From: Paenibacillus chondroitinus NBRC 15376
GTDB taxonomy: Bacteria; Bacillota; Bacilli; Paenibacillales; NBRC-103111
Assembly (NCBI RefSeq): GCF_004000765.1
Contig: NZ_BILW01000002.1
Span: 372,001 to 436,000, forward strand
Length of the DNA stretch: 64,000 nucleotides
Direction of reading: 5' to 3'
Numbering within the stretch: the stretch's first letter is position 1; every line of letters starts with the position of its first letter. Of the stretch, positions 41,207-49,803 are shown one piece after another. The notes under the pieces are model-generated. The model saw nothing but the letters and a program-made list of their open reading frames with translations, had not been told where the DNA came from and ran no database searches. A program made the translations under genes and the position numbers.

Positions 41207-42214
41207 TCATAATTTGGTTAGCTGTCTGCGGTCTTCCACTTGTGGCGGCTCTTCCATCCAACCATGCTCAATCATGATTTCCCCGCCTTCTTTGACAAAC
41301 GGAATAATTTTTTGAGCAAGTCTCGCGAGTGCAACCGGCAAATCACTACGCAAACTGAAAGCTCCGCCAAGCGAATGGCTTCCAACTGCGAACGAGCCCA
41401 ATAAATTGGTGAGATACATCATGATTTTATCAGAAAATGGAGAAACGGTGGAGTTGGTCGCTTTCCCCGCGTGGGTGGCAGGAGGCTCAATGTAATCCTC
41501 CCGGAGAAATTCACCCAAGGCCGTTTCAACTTCTTTGGACAATTTCATGCCTTTTACAAAATATTCTTTCACTTTCTTATCATGAGCAACTTGAGCGAAG
41601 CCAATCATCAGCTGCATCCCTGTAAGATTCGTTTCAATCGAATGATGCAAAAGCGAAATCTCAATCGCATTCAGCGCTCTTTTATCCTTAAACAAATGGA
41701 AACCTGATAAATAATTATCATTTTGGATAAAGGTTACTTCCGTAGGCATGGACATATAGGGCGGCCGCGATAAAGCCCCTTTCTCCTGCAGGAATTGCAC
41801 GCACTGATCGTACATCTCTTGTGAATTTGCTGTTAGCTGCTTAAAAAGCTCTCTGATATCTTTTCGATATGACATGGTAGAATGAAACGCAAAAAGAGGA
41901 ACTTCAATCTTGCTAATCATATGCAAAAACATCGGTTCGTACAGATAATCAAATAACTTGGGAACCCCTTTATTGACGTCATTTGCCGTAAATCCAAGCG
42001 GAATGACAGCTCCTGCTTGCTCAAAAATTAGTTTGATCGTTGCTACTATTTGATCATTGAAGTCGTACGTTGTTTTTAGAATTTGTTTAACTTCCTCATT
42101 TTCTGCGTTCTCAAGGAAATATTCCAAAAAGCGAAGCAACATGGTTTTTTCTTGATAGGTCATCCACAAGTTACCTATTTCAGACGATGTCAATGGGATA
42201 TCGGTTGACTCCAT
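41207..42214 (-). CDS. DUF3231 family protein (coat-like, ferritin-like helical bundles)
   Basis: A protein of 335 residues with two repeats of an all-helical bundle (first ESTDIPLTSSEIGNLWMTYQ, later ISLLHHSIETNLTGMQLMI). This is the DUF3231 architecture found in Bacillus and Paenibacillus proteins related to spore-coat CotF-like proteins. The ATG at 42214 follows AAAGGAGT at 7 nt; an upstream start at 42241 lacks a site. It is a single gene with its own terminator. The function is unknown; sporulation association is known for relatives. Confidence 0.88.
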   Translation of the reverse strand: MESTDIPLTSSEIGNLWMTYQEKTMLLRFLEYFLENAENEEVKQILKTTYDFNDQIVATIKLIFEQAGAVIPLGFTANDVNKGVPKLFDYLYEPMFLHMISKIEVPLFAFHSTMSYRKDIRELFKQLTANSQEMYDQCVQFLQEKGALSRPPYMSMPTEVTFIQNDNYLSGFHLFKDKRALNAIEISLLHHSIETNLTGMQLMIGFAQVAHDKKVKEYFVKGMKLSKEVETALGEFLREDYIEPPATHAGKATNSTVSPFSDKIMMYLTNLLGSFAVGSHSLGGAFSLRSDLPVALARLAQKIIPFVKEGGEIMIEHGWMEEPPQVEDRRQLTKL

Positions 42215-42346
42215 ATGGTTGACTCCTTTATGTAAATTCACGTGATCTCTTCCTGATGTTTACTTTCATTTATCATTTCCCAGCGGGGAAGGATTATCCA
42301 GAATCCTTGAAACCGCGAATCCTTTTGCCTAATTGGCTATGCAAAT

Positions 42347-42385
42347 AGGGCTACCCCTCTGGTCATTGACCTTGGGAATAGCCCT
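42347..42385 (-). terminator. Hairpin downstream of the alpha/beta hydrolase operon
   Basis: AGGGCTA pairs with TAGCCCT and an inner GGTCA/TGACC helix extends the stem. The following minus-strand sequence is only weakly T-rich (ATTTG), so it may be an mRNA-end structure rather than a strong terminator. Confidence 0.5.
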
Positions 42386-42432
42386 CAACATTATTTGCTT
42401 GCAGCCTGTATGTTACTGCACGTTTAAAGTTG

Positions 42433-43329
42433 TCATCTCCTGCGAGCCGTTCGCTCAATGGCATCAACAATTACATTGTACAATTGGTGCGGCAGGTCGT
42501 GTCCCATGCCCTCAACCAACAACAGCTCAGCGCCCGGGATGGCAGAAGCTGTGTCTTCGCCACAAGCCGGGACAAACAGGGGATCATCCACCCCATGAAT
42601 GACAAGTGCTGGTACTTTTATGGTCGCCAGCCGCGGACGTCGGTCACCGGAGACAGCGATCGCAGCAATTTGTCGTCCGACACTGCCCGGATCGTAGGCT
42701 CGCTGGACTTCCTCCAGAATAAGTGCTTGATAAGCGTCTTCTTCAAACGGGTAGCCTGTGCCAGCGATGCGTTTGGCAAAAGCGCGACTGTGCGCCAAAA
42801 ATCCTGCTTCATTCTCAAAAGGGTTCGGCGCCGGTGTAGTCATCATCGCCATAACATCCTGGGATGTTTGCGGAAGAGTGGGATTCCCGGAACTGGACAT
42901 AATGGAGGTGAGTGATAAAACTCGTTCAGGGTACCTACTAGCTGCAATCTGGGCGATCATTCCGCCCATCGACCTGCCAACGAGATGTGCCCGGTCAATG
43001 GAAAGGGCGTCGAGCAGTCCGATAACGTCGCCTGCCATGTCATCGAGCGTGTAAGGGATGTCCGGTCGCCGCCCTGACATGAGAGCCGTAGCAAGTGCTT
43101 CAAAATCCAGCGTCGGATAATGGCTAAAGTGTGTCGAGCAACCTACGTCGCGATTGTCAAAGCGGATCACACGGAAGCCACGCGCTGCTAATGTCTGACA
43201 AAATGGAACCGTCCATCGGATCATCTGGGTTCCAAGCCCGGCGATTAGGACAATAGCTTCGTCATTTTCTTTACCGAAACTGTCATAAGCCAAATCAATA
43301 CCATTTATTTTTAAAATGTTCATAATCAT
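42433..43329 (-). CDS. Alpha/beta hydrolase
   Basis: A protein of 298 residues. The alpha/beta-hydrolase core has nucleophile Ser in GRSMGG, an acid in VIHGVDDPLF, and catalytic His in GMGHDLP. The oxyanion segment IAGLGTQM follows the first strand. The ATG at 43329 follows AAGGTG. It is the third gene of an operon with a DUF2239 gene and a DUF1330-like gene. Similar proteins act on esters or lactones; the substrate is unknown. Confidence 0.9.
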   Translation of the reverse strand: MIMNILKINGIDLAYDSFGKENDEAIVLIAGLGTQMIRWTVPFCQTLAARGFRVIRFDNRDVGCSTHFSHYPTLDFEALATALMSGRRPDIPYTLDDMAGDVIGLLDALSIDRAHLVGRSMGGMIAQIAASRYPERVLSLTSIMSSSGNPTLPQTSQDVMAMMTTPAPNPFENEAGFLAHSRAFAKRIAGTGYPFEEDAYQALILEEVQRAYDPGSVGRQIAAIAVSGDRRPRLATIKVPALVIHGVDDPLFVPACGEDTASAIPGAELLLVEGMGHDLPHQLYNVIVDAIERTARRR

Positions 43330-43344
43330 GTTCTCACCTTCAAT

Positions 43345-43785
43345 TTAATTTGGTATCGGAAGATCTGCCATAGGCAAAAGGCGTGAATCTTCGATCGCTG
43401 CAGTTCGATGCCCGATACCGGCCTGGTAGTCTTGATGACTTGAAAAAGCAAGAAAAGACTGCGCGCTGCTCTGGCGGATCAGCATTACAAGATCCCATCT
43501 ATCGTCTTCCGGTCCGATCAGAAACTCTCCACCATCGCCAAGAAACAAAATTTCACCTCCGCTTTCACGGAGAAATGGAAGGGTGTGCTCAATATAGCGT
43601 TGGAAAGCTTCGGCGCCGCTGATTGGGTTCTCCGGTGTTAGCTCAGGATTGGCTGTGTAATCGGCAACATCACGAAACCGCAGCAGGTTCAACATGACGA
43701 TGCTGCCCTCAATGCCTCGTTGTATAAACCTCATGCCAGCGCGTTGTGATGGCTCGATGTAACGAATAGATTTAAACTCTGTCAT
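43345..43785 (-). CDS. DUF1330-like dimeric alpha-beta barrel protein
   Basis: A protein of 146 residues. The dimeric ferredoxin-like fold of DUF1330/antibiotic-monooxygenase relatives is indicated by SIVMLNLLRFR, EAFQRYIEHTLPFL and WDLVMLIRQSSAQSFLAFSSHQDYQAG. It might be a small oxidase or isomerase, or a stress protein; no catalytic residue is certain. The ATG at 43785 follows AAAGGAGA; the upstream ATG at 43806 overlaps the DUF2239 stop and lacks a site of its own. It is co-transcribed between the DUF2239 gene and the alpha/beta hydrolase gene. Confidence 0.8.
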   Translation of the reverse strand: MTEFKSIRYIEPSQRAGMRFIQRGIEGSIVMLNLLRFRDVADYTANPELTPENPISGAEAFQRYIEHTLPFLRESGGEILFLGDGGEFLIGPEDDRWDLVMLIRQSSAQSFLAFSSHQDYQAGIGHRTAAIEDSRLLPMADLPIPN

Positions 43786-43802
43786 TGTGTCTCCTTTCGC
43801 AG

Positions 43803-44414
43803 TCATAAATTCCCTTCAGGGAATGCATTAGCGGCTAATTTTTTGACATGGTTTCTAATATCAGTTTCCCAATCATTGATGAAATGGTAAAAACGATCAA
43901 AGTCACTTGCATACAATGCCCGAAGAGCTTCTTCGTATTGAGGGAAGTCCCCGGCCATAGCTGTCATAAAATTATAAGTTGCTTCTTGCGACTCTCGGAC
44001 ATTGCTCTGTTCAACTCCGGCGCGGCGAGCCTCATCAATGAGTTTTCGTAAGGTTACCGACGCCCCACCAGGTTGGCTCTTGAGCCATTCCCAATGCCTT
44101 GGTAATAACGTAACCTCACCGGATATAACGCCCAACTTGGGTCGACCGACCCGTCCTGTAGGTTGGTGATCTTCTTCCTTACTGGGTAAGTCACCAAACT
44201 GTTCTCCCAAGCGTTTGAGCACATCAACTGTCGTGCCACGAAAATCAACATCTAATGGCTTCCCCGTGGAATCGTTAAATAAAAGCAACTGTGTGAGGTC
44301 TCTGTCATCCAAAGTTTCCTTCACTGTAGTAACAACGTGCTCTATCAAGCCATTGGCGACGACTCTCACACCCAAAAATGCCGTGCAGTACAAGCTCGTT
44401 AGGATATTACTCAT
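43803..44414 (-). CDS. DUF2239 family protein
   Basis: A protein of 203 residues. The diagnostic run is GRPKLGVISGEVTLLPRHWEW and the following segment has a conserved helical pattern (QPGGASVTLRKLIDEARRAG), both typical of DUF2239, common in Proteobacteria and Paenibacillus and without known function. GGAGG lies before the ATG. It heads an operon of three genes behind a strong promoter (44443-44471) with flanking palindromes. The presence of such operator sites suggests regulated, perhaps stress-induced, expression. Confidence 0.88.
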   Translation of the reverse strand: MSNILTSLYCTAFLGVRVVANGLIEHVVTTVKETLDDRDLTQLLLFNDSTGKPLDVDFRGTTVDVLKRLGEQFGDLPSKEEDHQPTGRVGRPKLGVISGEVTLLPRHWEWLKSQPGGASVTLRKLIDEARRAGVEQSNVRESQEATYNFMTAMAGDFPQYEEALRALYASDFDRFYHFINDWETDIRNHVKKLAANAFPEGNL

Positions 44415-44442
44415 GTTGACCTCCTCTCTGATTACCTCACCA

Positions 44443-44484
44443 ATTATACCCGGGTAAAATTAAAAGGTCAATATTACCCGGGTA
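44443..44484 (-). promoter_or_regulatory. Consensus promoter with two TACCCGGGTA palindromes, DUF2239 operon
   Basis: On the minus strand TTGACC (44466-44471), a 17-bp spacer and TATAAT (44443-44448) form a near-consensus SigA promoter. The 10-bp palindrome TACCCGGGTA occurs twice: 44447-44456, between -10 and -35, and 44475-44484, just upstream of -35, 28 bp apart. This is a classic repressor-operator layout; the repressor gene is not evident nearby. Confidence 0.82.
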
Positions 44485-44555
44485 TAATTACTCTTATCTC
44501 AGCTAATTCCCATCTCTATCTCTATAGAAGCCTTCCGGCCACCTCGACAGACGCA

Positions 44556-44597
44556 AAAAAACTACCCCCCAGCCAAATTAAAACAGCTGAGGGATAG
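44556..44597 (-). terminator. Terminator of the siderophore transporter operon
   Basis: CTATCCC and CAGC pair with GGGGTAG and GCTG on the minus strand, followed by six or more T. Confidence 0.85.
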
Positions 44598-44609
44598 CCT
44601 CATAAATAC

Positions 44610-45560
44610 TTATTTAGCGAAAAGCCTTTCTGCCGCATCAAGCGCCATTTTATTTCCAATGGCTGAGTAATCCAACCAAGGCTGATCAGCAATCGGGTAA
44701 ATGTGACCCGCTTTGACCGCTTTAAGCCCTTTCCAAATCGGGTTAGATGACAGCTGTTCAAAGAGTTTTTTTGCACCATCTTCATTGTTCACAATAACAA
44801 AAATCGCATCGGCATCATAGTCAGGAAGAACTTCCTGCGAAATCGTTTCATACGCTTTGTCGATTTTCTCCACACCATTTGCCGGCTTCAATCCTAGATC
44901 TGTGAAAAGTATTGGGCCCAGCGGACGTTTCATCCCCATAACACGCATCTCTTTCGCAGTTACACGAATCGCCATCACTTTCCCGTCGCCGATCTTAGCG
45001 TTAATAAGTCCTTTTACACTCGCAGCTTGTTTCTCGTAATCTTTGATGTAAGTTTCCGCTTGCTGCTCACGGTTCACAAGTTTACCGATTTTCTTCAAAT
45101 GGTCGCGCCATGTGCCTTCGTCCAAGTTAAACATTTCTGTTTTTGCAATTTTTTCATACTTCGCGACATCCTTGCCTGAGAATGCCTCATCCAAATAAAT
45201 GACTTCAGGCTTCAAGGATAATAAAGCTTCCATGTCGGGCTCAGCTACAACGCCAAGCTTCTTGGTGTTCTGCAAACGGTCAGCGACGTGCGGCAGAAAG
45301 GCCTTAAGATCACCACCCATAACGGAACCTACAGGCGTAATGCCCAGCGCAAGCAAATCATTCGTTAAATGAATGGACAGCGACGCAATACGCGGTTCTT
45401 TCTCTACTGGCTTCGTTGTACTCGACACAGCAGCAGCAGATGCAGAAGGTGCGACTGATGCGGCGGACGCTGCTTCTTTAGGTGCAGCGGATTGACCGCA
45501 TGCGGTCAGGACGAATAAGGAACTGATCATACTCAGGACGACCATATTTTTCTTTTTCAC
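44610..45560 (-). CDS. Iron-siderophore ABC transporter substrate-binding lipoprotein
   Basis: A protein of 316 residues with a lipoprotein signal ending in FVLTACGQ, an Ala/Ser-rich linker, and a helical-backbone FecB/FhuD-type fold (RIASLSIHLTNDLLALGITPVG, ADRLQNTKKLGVVAEPDMEALLSLKPEVIYLD). The start is a GTG at 45560 after GGGG. It is the last gene of an operon with two FecCD permeases; the Fur box and the AraC/binding-domain regulator lie upstream. The siderophore is unknown. Confidence 0.93.
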   Translation of the reverse strand: MKKKNMVVLSMISSLFVLTACGQSAAPKEAASAASVAPSASAAAVSSTTKPVEKEPRIASLSIHLTNDLLALGITPVGSVMGGDLKAFLPHVADRLQNTKKLGVVAEPDMEALLSLKPEVIYLDEAFSGKDVAKYEKIAKTEMFNLDEGTWRDHLKKIGKLVNREQQAETYIKDYEKQAASVKGLINAKIGDGKVMAIRVTAKEMRVMGMKRPLGPILFTDLGLKPANGVEKIDKAYETISQEVLPDYDADAIFVIVNNEDGAKKLFEQLSSNPIWKGLKAVKAGHIYPIADQPWLDYSAIGNKMALDAAERLFAK

Positions 45561-45591
45561 GATAAAAACCCCTTTTTTATGTACATTTTCG

Positions 45592-46611
45592 TTATTTCGT
45601 TCTTGCCAGCAAAAATAAAAAGTACGGAGCTCCAACAGCAGCTACAACAATACCTGCCGGGATTGCGTTAGGCTGAAAGATAGAGCGCCCAATTGTGTCG
45701 GAGGCCACCAGAATAACGAGTCCTACCAAGCCCGCAATTGGCAGTACATATTGGTACATCGGTCCTACCAATCGACGAGCCAGATGCGGCGCCACCAAGC
45801 CAAGAAAGCCAATACCGCCGGTCATTGCCACGCTTGCGCTCGATAAGGCAACTGCCGTCAGCAGTAAAAGCAAGCGTTCGCGACTCACGGCAATGCCCAG
45901 CCCCGAGGTCGTTTCATCCCCGAGTGAAAAGGAATTCAGGATTTTCCACTTGGTTAATGCGAAAGGAACGAACAGGCCAATCCATGGAAGCAGCGCAATG
46001 ACATGCACCCAATCTCTCCCCCACACGTTGCCTACCAGCCATCTAGCTGTAAAACTATACGTCGCATCATCCAATCGTAGCGACAGAAAGAGAGTAACAG
46101 CGCTAAAACCTGCTGCAACGGCAATGCCAACAAGGATCAACCGTATGGGCACAATTCCTTTGTATCGGTCATAGGCCAAAGCCATAATCAAAATTGCGGT
46201 TATGACACCCCCGGCAAAAGCGAAAATCGGGATGAGCAAGGTCGGTGTTCCTTTCATGGAGTGAAAGAAACTGACGAATACAATGAGTCCTAATGCAGCA
46301 CCCGAATGAAGTCCCAAAATGCCCGGATCGGCTAGACCATTACGGGTTATCCCCTGCAAGAGAGCGCCGGATACGCCAAGACCGATACCCGCCAGCATCG
46401 TAATAAGAATCCGAGGCAAGCGGTATTCGAATAAGACGAGCTGATTGTCCGCGCTCCCATATCCTAGAAAAGTTCGCCAAACTTCCATGGGCGAAAGCCG
46501 AATCGAGCCTGTATTCAGACTGATTAAGATGACAGCCAAGCTTATGAGAAGCAAACAAATGCCGACCAAGATACTCTTGTTTTTGCGAGGAATAGGACGT
46601 TGCGATCTCAC
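45592..46611 (-). CDS. FecCD-family siderophore transporter permease (second)
   Basis: A protein of 339 residues with about nine or ten membrane helices and FecCD motifs (GLGVSGALLQGITRNGLADPGILGLHSGAALGL, SFSLGDETTSGLGIAVSRERLLLL, GIGFLGLVAPHLARRLVG). The GTG at 46611 follows GGAGGAG and overlaps the previous permease stop by 4 nt. It pairs with the upstream FecCD permease to form the membrane pore. No ATPase gene is in this cluster; a shared FhuC/YusV-type ATPase elsewhere probably powers it. Confidence 0.95.
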   Translation of the reverse strand: MRSQRPIPRKNKSILVGICLLLISLAVILISLNTGSIRLSPMEVWRTFLGYGSADNQLVLFEYRLPRILITMLAGIGLGVSGALLQGITRNGLADPGILGLHSGAALGLIVFVSFFHSMKGTPTLLIPIFAFAGGVITAILIMALAYDRYKGIVPIRLILVGIAVAAGFSAVTLFLSLRLDDATYSFTARWLVGNVWGRDWVHVIALLPWIGLFVPFALTKWKILNSFSLGDETTSGLGIAVSRERLLLLLTAVALSSASVAMTGGIGFLGLVAPHLARRLVGPMYQYVLPIAGLVGLVILVASDTIGRSIFQPNAIPAGIVVAAVGAPYFLFLLARTK

Positions 46612-47642
46612 GACAAACTCCTCCTTTCTTTCCTGGCTAAATACAGAAAGAAGGGTACGCCTACCAAAGCAATCATTAAGGAGATGGCCAATTCTTTGGG
46701 CGGATGAACCATTCGAGCGGCTAAATCAGCTACTACCATCAAAATCGCTCCAAGCAAAGACGAAAGTGGAATGATAAAACGATAGTCCACACCAACGAGC
46801 TTTCTGGCGATGTGCGGAATAACCAAACCAACGAAGCCAATGGAACCTACGGCTGAGACTCCCACACCGGCAAGGATTATCGCCAGAACAATACCTAGTA
46901 AGCGGATTCTGTTTGTTTTGACTCCCAAACCAGCAGAAACATCTTCTCCCAGCGATATCATCGAAACGGATCGGCTTATCGCTACAGCTCCTGCAATCGT
47001 CAAAAGAATAATAGGCACAAGCAGTTTGACATGCTGCCATTTCACTCCTGCAACACCACCGGCATACCAGAAGGCTAGATCCTGACTAAGGTCATAATAG
47101 ATCGCCACCCCCGTACTTAGAGAATGCAGCAAAGCCGCTACCACGGAGCCTGCAATTGTTAAACGCAGTGGAGTTAGACCGCCTGGCGAGGATGATCCCA
47201 GCAAGTAAATGAAACCGGTGCTGAGCGCTGCTCCCACAAATGAAACCGCCATGAGGCTCAAATAGGGCAGATTCGGAAAAAATGCAAAGCTTAGAGCAAC
47301 CATAAAGGCTGAGCCGGCATTGATGCCCAGAATACCGGAATCCGCCAAAGGATTGCGCGTTATTCCTTGCATCAACGCACCAGCTACTGCAAAACCGGCC
47401 CCGATAACCGCCGCACCGAGAACGCGAGGCAAACGCAATTCATGAATAATCTGATGAGTGGTTAGCTCCGAATTATACTGAAATACGGCTGCCCATACCG
47501 TCCGCAGGGTCAAATCCTTGGCCCCGAACGAAATGGCAATAAACATAATGATGAGCAAGGCAACTATAGCCATGGCACAAATCAATCCATATGTAATTCG
47601 TTTCATGCTTGAAAGACCCAACTTCCCGGACGTGATTCCCAT
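46608..47642 (-). CDS. FecCD-family siderophore transporter permease (first)
   Basis: A protein of 344 residues with the same FecCD architecture (GFAVAGALMQGITRNPLADSGILGINAGSAFMVAL; VSAVGSIGFVGLVIPHIARKLVG). It is first in the operon, immediately behind a perfect Fur box. The start is uncertain: the ATG at 47642 touches GAGAG, and another candidate is the ATG 12 codons downstream. The downstream permease overlaps its stop by 4 nt. Confidence 0.94.
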   Translation of the reverse strand: MGITSGKLGLSSMKRITYGLICAMAIVALLIIMFIAISFGAKDLTLRTVWAAVFQYNSELTTHQIIHELRLPRVLGAAVIGAGFAVAGALMQGITRNPLADSGILGINAGSAFMVALSFAFFPNLPYLSLMAVSFVGAALSTGFIYLLGSSSPGGLTPLRLTIAGSVVAALLHSLSTGVAIYYDLSQDLAFWYAGGVAGVKWQHVKLLVPIILLTIAGAVAISRSVSMISLGEDVSAGLGVKTNRIRLLGIVLAIILAGVGVSAVGSIGFVGLVIPHIARKLVGVDYRFIIPLSSLLGAILMVVADLAARMVHPPKELAISLMIALVGVPFFLYLARKERRSLS

Positions 47643-47653
47643 CTCTCATTAAT

Positions 47654-47672
47654 ATTGATAATCATTATCAAT
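47654..47672. promoter_or_regulatory. Fur box of the siderophore permease operon
   Basis: The 19-bp sequence ATTGATAATCATTATCAAT is a perfect palindrome around GATAAT-N-ATTATC and matches the Fur consensus. It lies 12 bp before the permease start, so iron repression is very likely. Confidence 0.95.
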
Positions 47673-47724
47673 AAATTCATTATAGGAATCTCCTCTGAAT
47701 TCGTCCATGACATATTTATAGATT

Positions 47725-49404
47725 TTATCCTTGGATTATTTTCATATTGACGGGTGAATTCGTTAACGAAGAATCACTTAGCAACGATACCGCTCTCTCC
47801 AAAAGCTGCTGAATCGCTTGCGGCGCATAAACCATCCATTCATCCCACTGGAGCATGAAATAGCGCCCCTGCCTAATCGCCGGATGACGCAGCCAAACAG
47901 GATCCGTCATAATTTGCTGCGTAAGTTTAGCCGATGCTTGCTTCGTGGCATTCAAGAAAATGACATAGTCAGACTCATATTGGGTCATATCCTCTGGTGT
48001 TACGTTAATCCAATTGAAGTTCGTACCTTCTCGATGTTGATTAAGTTCGTTCGCAATAAGACTAGGAGGAGACAACTGTAAAGCTCGATAAAAAATATGT
48101 CCGACATTTCTGGCACCGTACAATCTCATCTCTGAGTTCATCAAACGGCATATCGCCACCGTCGGACTTCCGAATTTCCTGTTTACTTGTTTCTTGGCCT
48201 GATCAGCTTTGTAGGCATGACGCTCAATCCACTCTTTCGCTAATTGCTGACGACCGACAAGTTCGGCTATTGCTTCCAAATGATCAAAGACATCCTGTGA
48301 TGCCCATGGAACAGAAATGATAGGAGCAATGTCCCCAATATGTTCTCTGGCTTTCAGAACAACGTTATCTTTGCAGAGAATCAAACCCGGCTGCGCTTCA
48401 AGGAAAGTTTTTCGGCCTATTTCCCAAGAATCTGCAGCGTGAAGCGGTAAAGTCAGCGAAATCGATTCCGTCGGCAAGTAGGATTTGCGGTGAAATTGGG
48501 CCGCGCTCGGAACAATACCTAAAGTCATTAAGTGATCTGTATATGGGTACGACAGCGAAATAATGCCGCTTAACGGCTCATTCGCATACTGTGTGGGCGC
48601 ATATCCGGAATTCTCTTTGAACCGGCGGCTAAAATAAAACTCATCGCGATAGCCTACGCGTCCGCTCAAATCTCGTATCTGCGGGGCAGAGACAAGCAGA
48701 ATTTCCTTTGCTTTGTTCATGCGTATTTGCGTGAGAAATTCGATCGGAGACTTATTCATTTTTTGCTTAAAACGCTGCGAATAATAAGCCGGGTGCATCC
48801 CCGCGATCTCCGCAAGCTTATCCAGATTGATGTCGGTATGGTAAGCATCCTGCATGTATTGAATCGTAAGCTGCAGCGATGCATCAGCATCTTTCGGTGT
48901 CGTAATTGAAGTTGGCTGATCCTTCAGAATTAACTCCACCAAGGCATGCAAATACTGCTGCCGCAAGTGCTCCCTTACGCTGGAAGTCCCATAGGCGGAG
49001 GCAAGCAGCTGCATTTTACGCTGAAAAAGAAGTAAATCCGTCTGCAGATTCCCCTGTACGGGAAAATGAAGCTCCCTGTCATAAACTTTACGGGATTGTG
49101 TATTTTCCTTTATTCGAAACAGATCGAATTCCAGTTGATAAATCAAACTATTGGCATTTCCTGTCAAGTTCAACCCTTGGACACTCATGCCAGGCAGCAG
49201 CAAGATGAGCGCCTTGCCATGGATCGTAATTTCATTCTGATTAATATGAAGCTGACCTCTCACCTTCACAAAAAATAGCAAAGTGTGATGAGCAGCCTCC
49301 TCGGCCGTTCGCTTCCACTCGGCTATATCCGTTATAACATCAAGCTTGACCAGCTCAAGCAATGTCCCTTCTAAATACACATCGTGGTCCGTATCACGAT
49401 TCAC
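47725..49404 (-). CDS. AraC regulator fused to a siderophore-binding domain (Btr-like)
   Basis: A protein of 559 residues. An N-terminal AraC cupin-like region is followed by two helix-turn-helix units (NLDKLAEIAGMHPAYYSQRF and QIRDLSGRVGYRDEFYFSRRF). The rest is a periplasmic-binding FecB-like domain (IISLSYPYTDHLMTLGIVPSA ... GLILCKDNVVLKAREHIGDI) in the cytosol that senses imported ferri-siderophore, as in Bacillus subtilis Btr. A GTG start at 49404 follows GGAGGG. It is upstream of and co-oriented with the Fur-regulated permease operon and probably activates it when its siderophore is present. A Fur-like box lies in its own promoter. Confidence 0.93.
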   Translation of the reverse strand: MNRDTDHDVYLEGTLLELVKLDVITDIAEWKRTAEEAAHHTLLFFVKVRGQLHINQNEITIHGKALILLLPGMSVQGLNLTGNANSLIYQLEFDLFRIKENTQSRKVYDRELHFPVQGNLQTDLLLFQRKMQLLASAYGTSSVREHLRQQYLHALVELILKDQPTSITTPKDADASLQLTIQYMQDAYHTDINLDKLAEIAGMHPAYYSQRFKQKMNKSPIEFLTQIRMNKAKEILLVSAPQIRDLSGRVGYRDEFYFSRRFKENSGYAPTQYANEPLSGIISLSYPYTDHLMTLGIVPSAAQFHRKSYLPTESISLTLPLHAADSWEIGRKTFLEAQPGLILCKDNVVLKAREHIGDIAPIISVPWASQDVFDHLEAIAELVGRQQLAKEWIERHAYKADQAKKQVNRKFGSPTVAICRLMNSEMRLYGARNVGHIFYRALQLSPPSLIANELNQHREGTNFNWINVTPEDMTQYESDYVIFLNATKQASAKLTQQIMTDPVWLRHPAIRQGRYFMLQWDEWMVYAPQAIQQLLERAVSLLSDSSLTNSPVNMKIIQG

Positions 49405-49425
49405 TCCGAATCCCTCCCGTGCAAG

Positions 49426-49440
49426 TGATAACCATTCTCA
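49426..49440. promoter_or_regulatory. Fur-like box upstream of the AraC/siderophore regulator
   Basis: TGATAACCATTCTCA matches the 15-bp core TGATAATNATTATCA with two mismatches, 22-36 bp upstream of the GTG start. It fits iron repression of the regulator itself. Confidence 0.6.
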
Positions 49441-49592
49441 CAATAATATACCACAAAAAGTGTTGCTTCGCTGATGTATAAAAACTTCCATGGAGGGCAT
49501 GTAACACCCTACCCCTAGCACCATAATATTGAGAGAGCCGGCCAGCAGAAACGCGAGGCCTAAGCCGATCGCCATATAAGGGGCTACGGACA

Positions 49593-49720
49593 GCGGAACT
49601 ACAGGCCTTTATTTGTCCTCCATTACGCAGTTTACAGGTAAATTCGGCGAAATAGAGGATCGTAGTTCCCCTCACCTATAAAAATGTGCATTAGCGGAGA
49701 AATAGCGGACGCTAGTTCCC
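49593..49720. repeat. Interspersed palindromic repeat, copy 4
   Basis: CGGAACTACAGGCC (from 49594), then GGATCGTAGTTCCCC (49657-49671) and GGACGCTAGTTCCC (49707-49720) form an element of about 78 bp plus a second right end. The 400-bp gap between the AraC and GNAT genes otherwise holds only a terminator (49747-49773) and a short CCTTTGGT tandem repeat. Confidence 0.75.
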
Positions 49721-49746
49721 TCTACTCCCCCACCACATAAAACAAG

Positions 49747-49773
49747 AAAAAAACCTAGCGAAAATCGCTAGGT
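49747..49773 (-). terminator. Terminator of the RimJ/RimL-type GNAT gene
   Basis: ACCTAGCGA/TCGCTAGGT stem with a 3-nt loop, followed on the minus strand by TTTTTT. Short CCTTTGGT-like tandem repeats lie beside it (49773-49797). Confidence 0.85.
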
Positions 49774-49803
49774 CCCTTGGTCCTTTGGTCCTTTGTCAAC
49801 GTG

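Noticed and set aside
49394..49675. 93-codon minus-strand ORF crossing the AraC start and a repeat
   Set aside because: It spans the Fur-like box and the palindromic repeat and has no ribosome-binding site.
49773..49797. CCTTTGGT tandem words as a repeat locus
   Set aside because: Only about three copies in 25 bp next to a terminator; too short to treat as an independent element.
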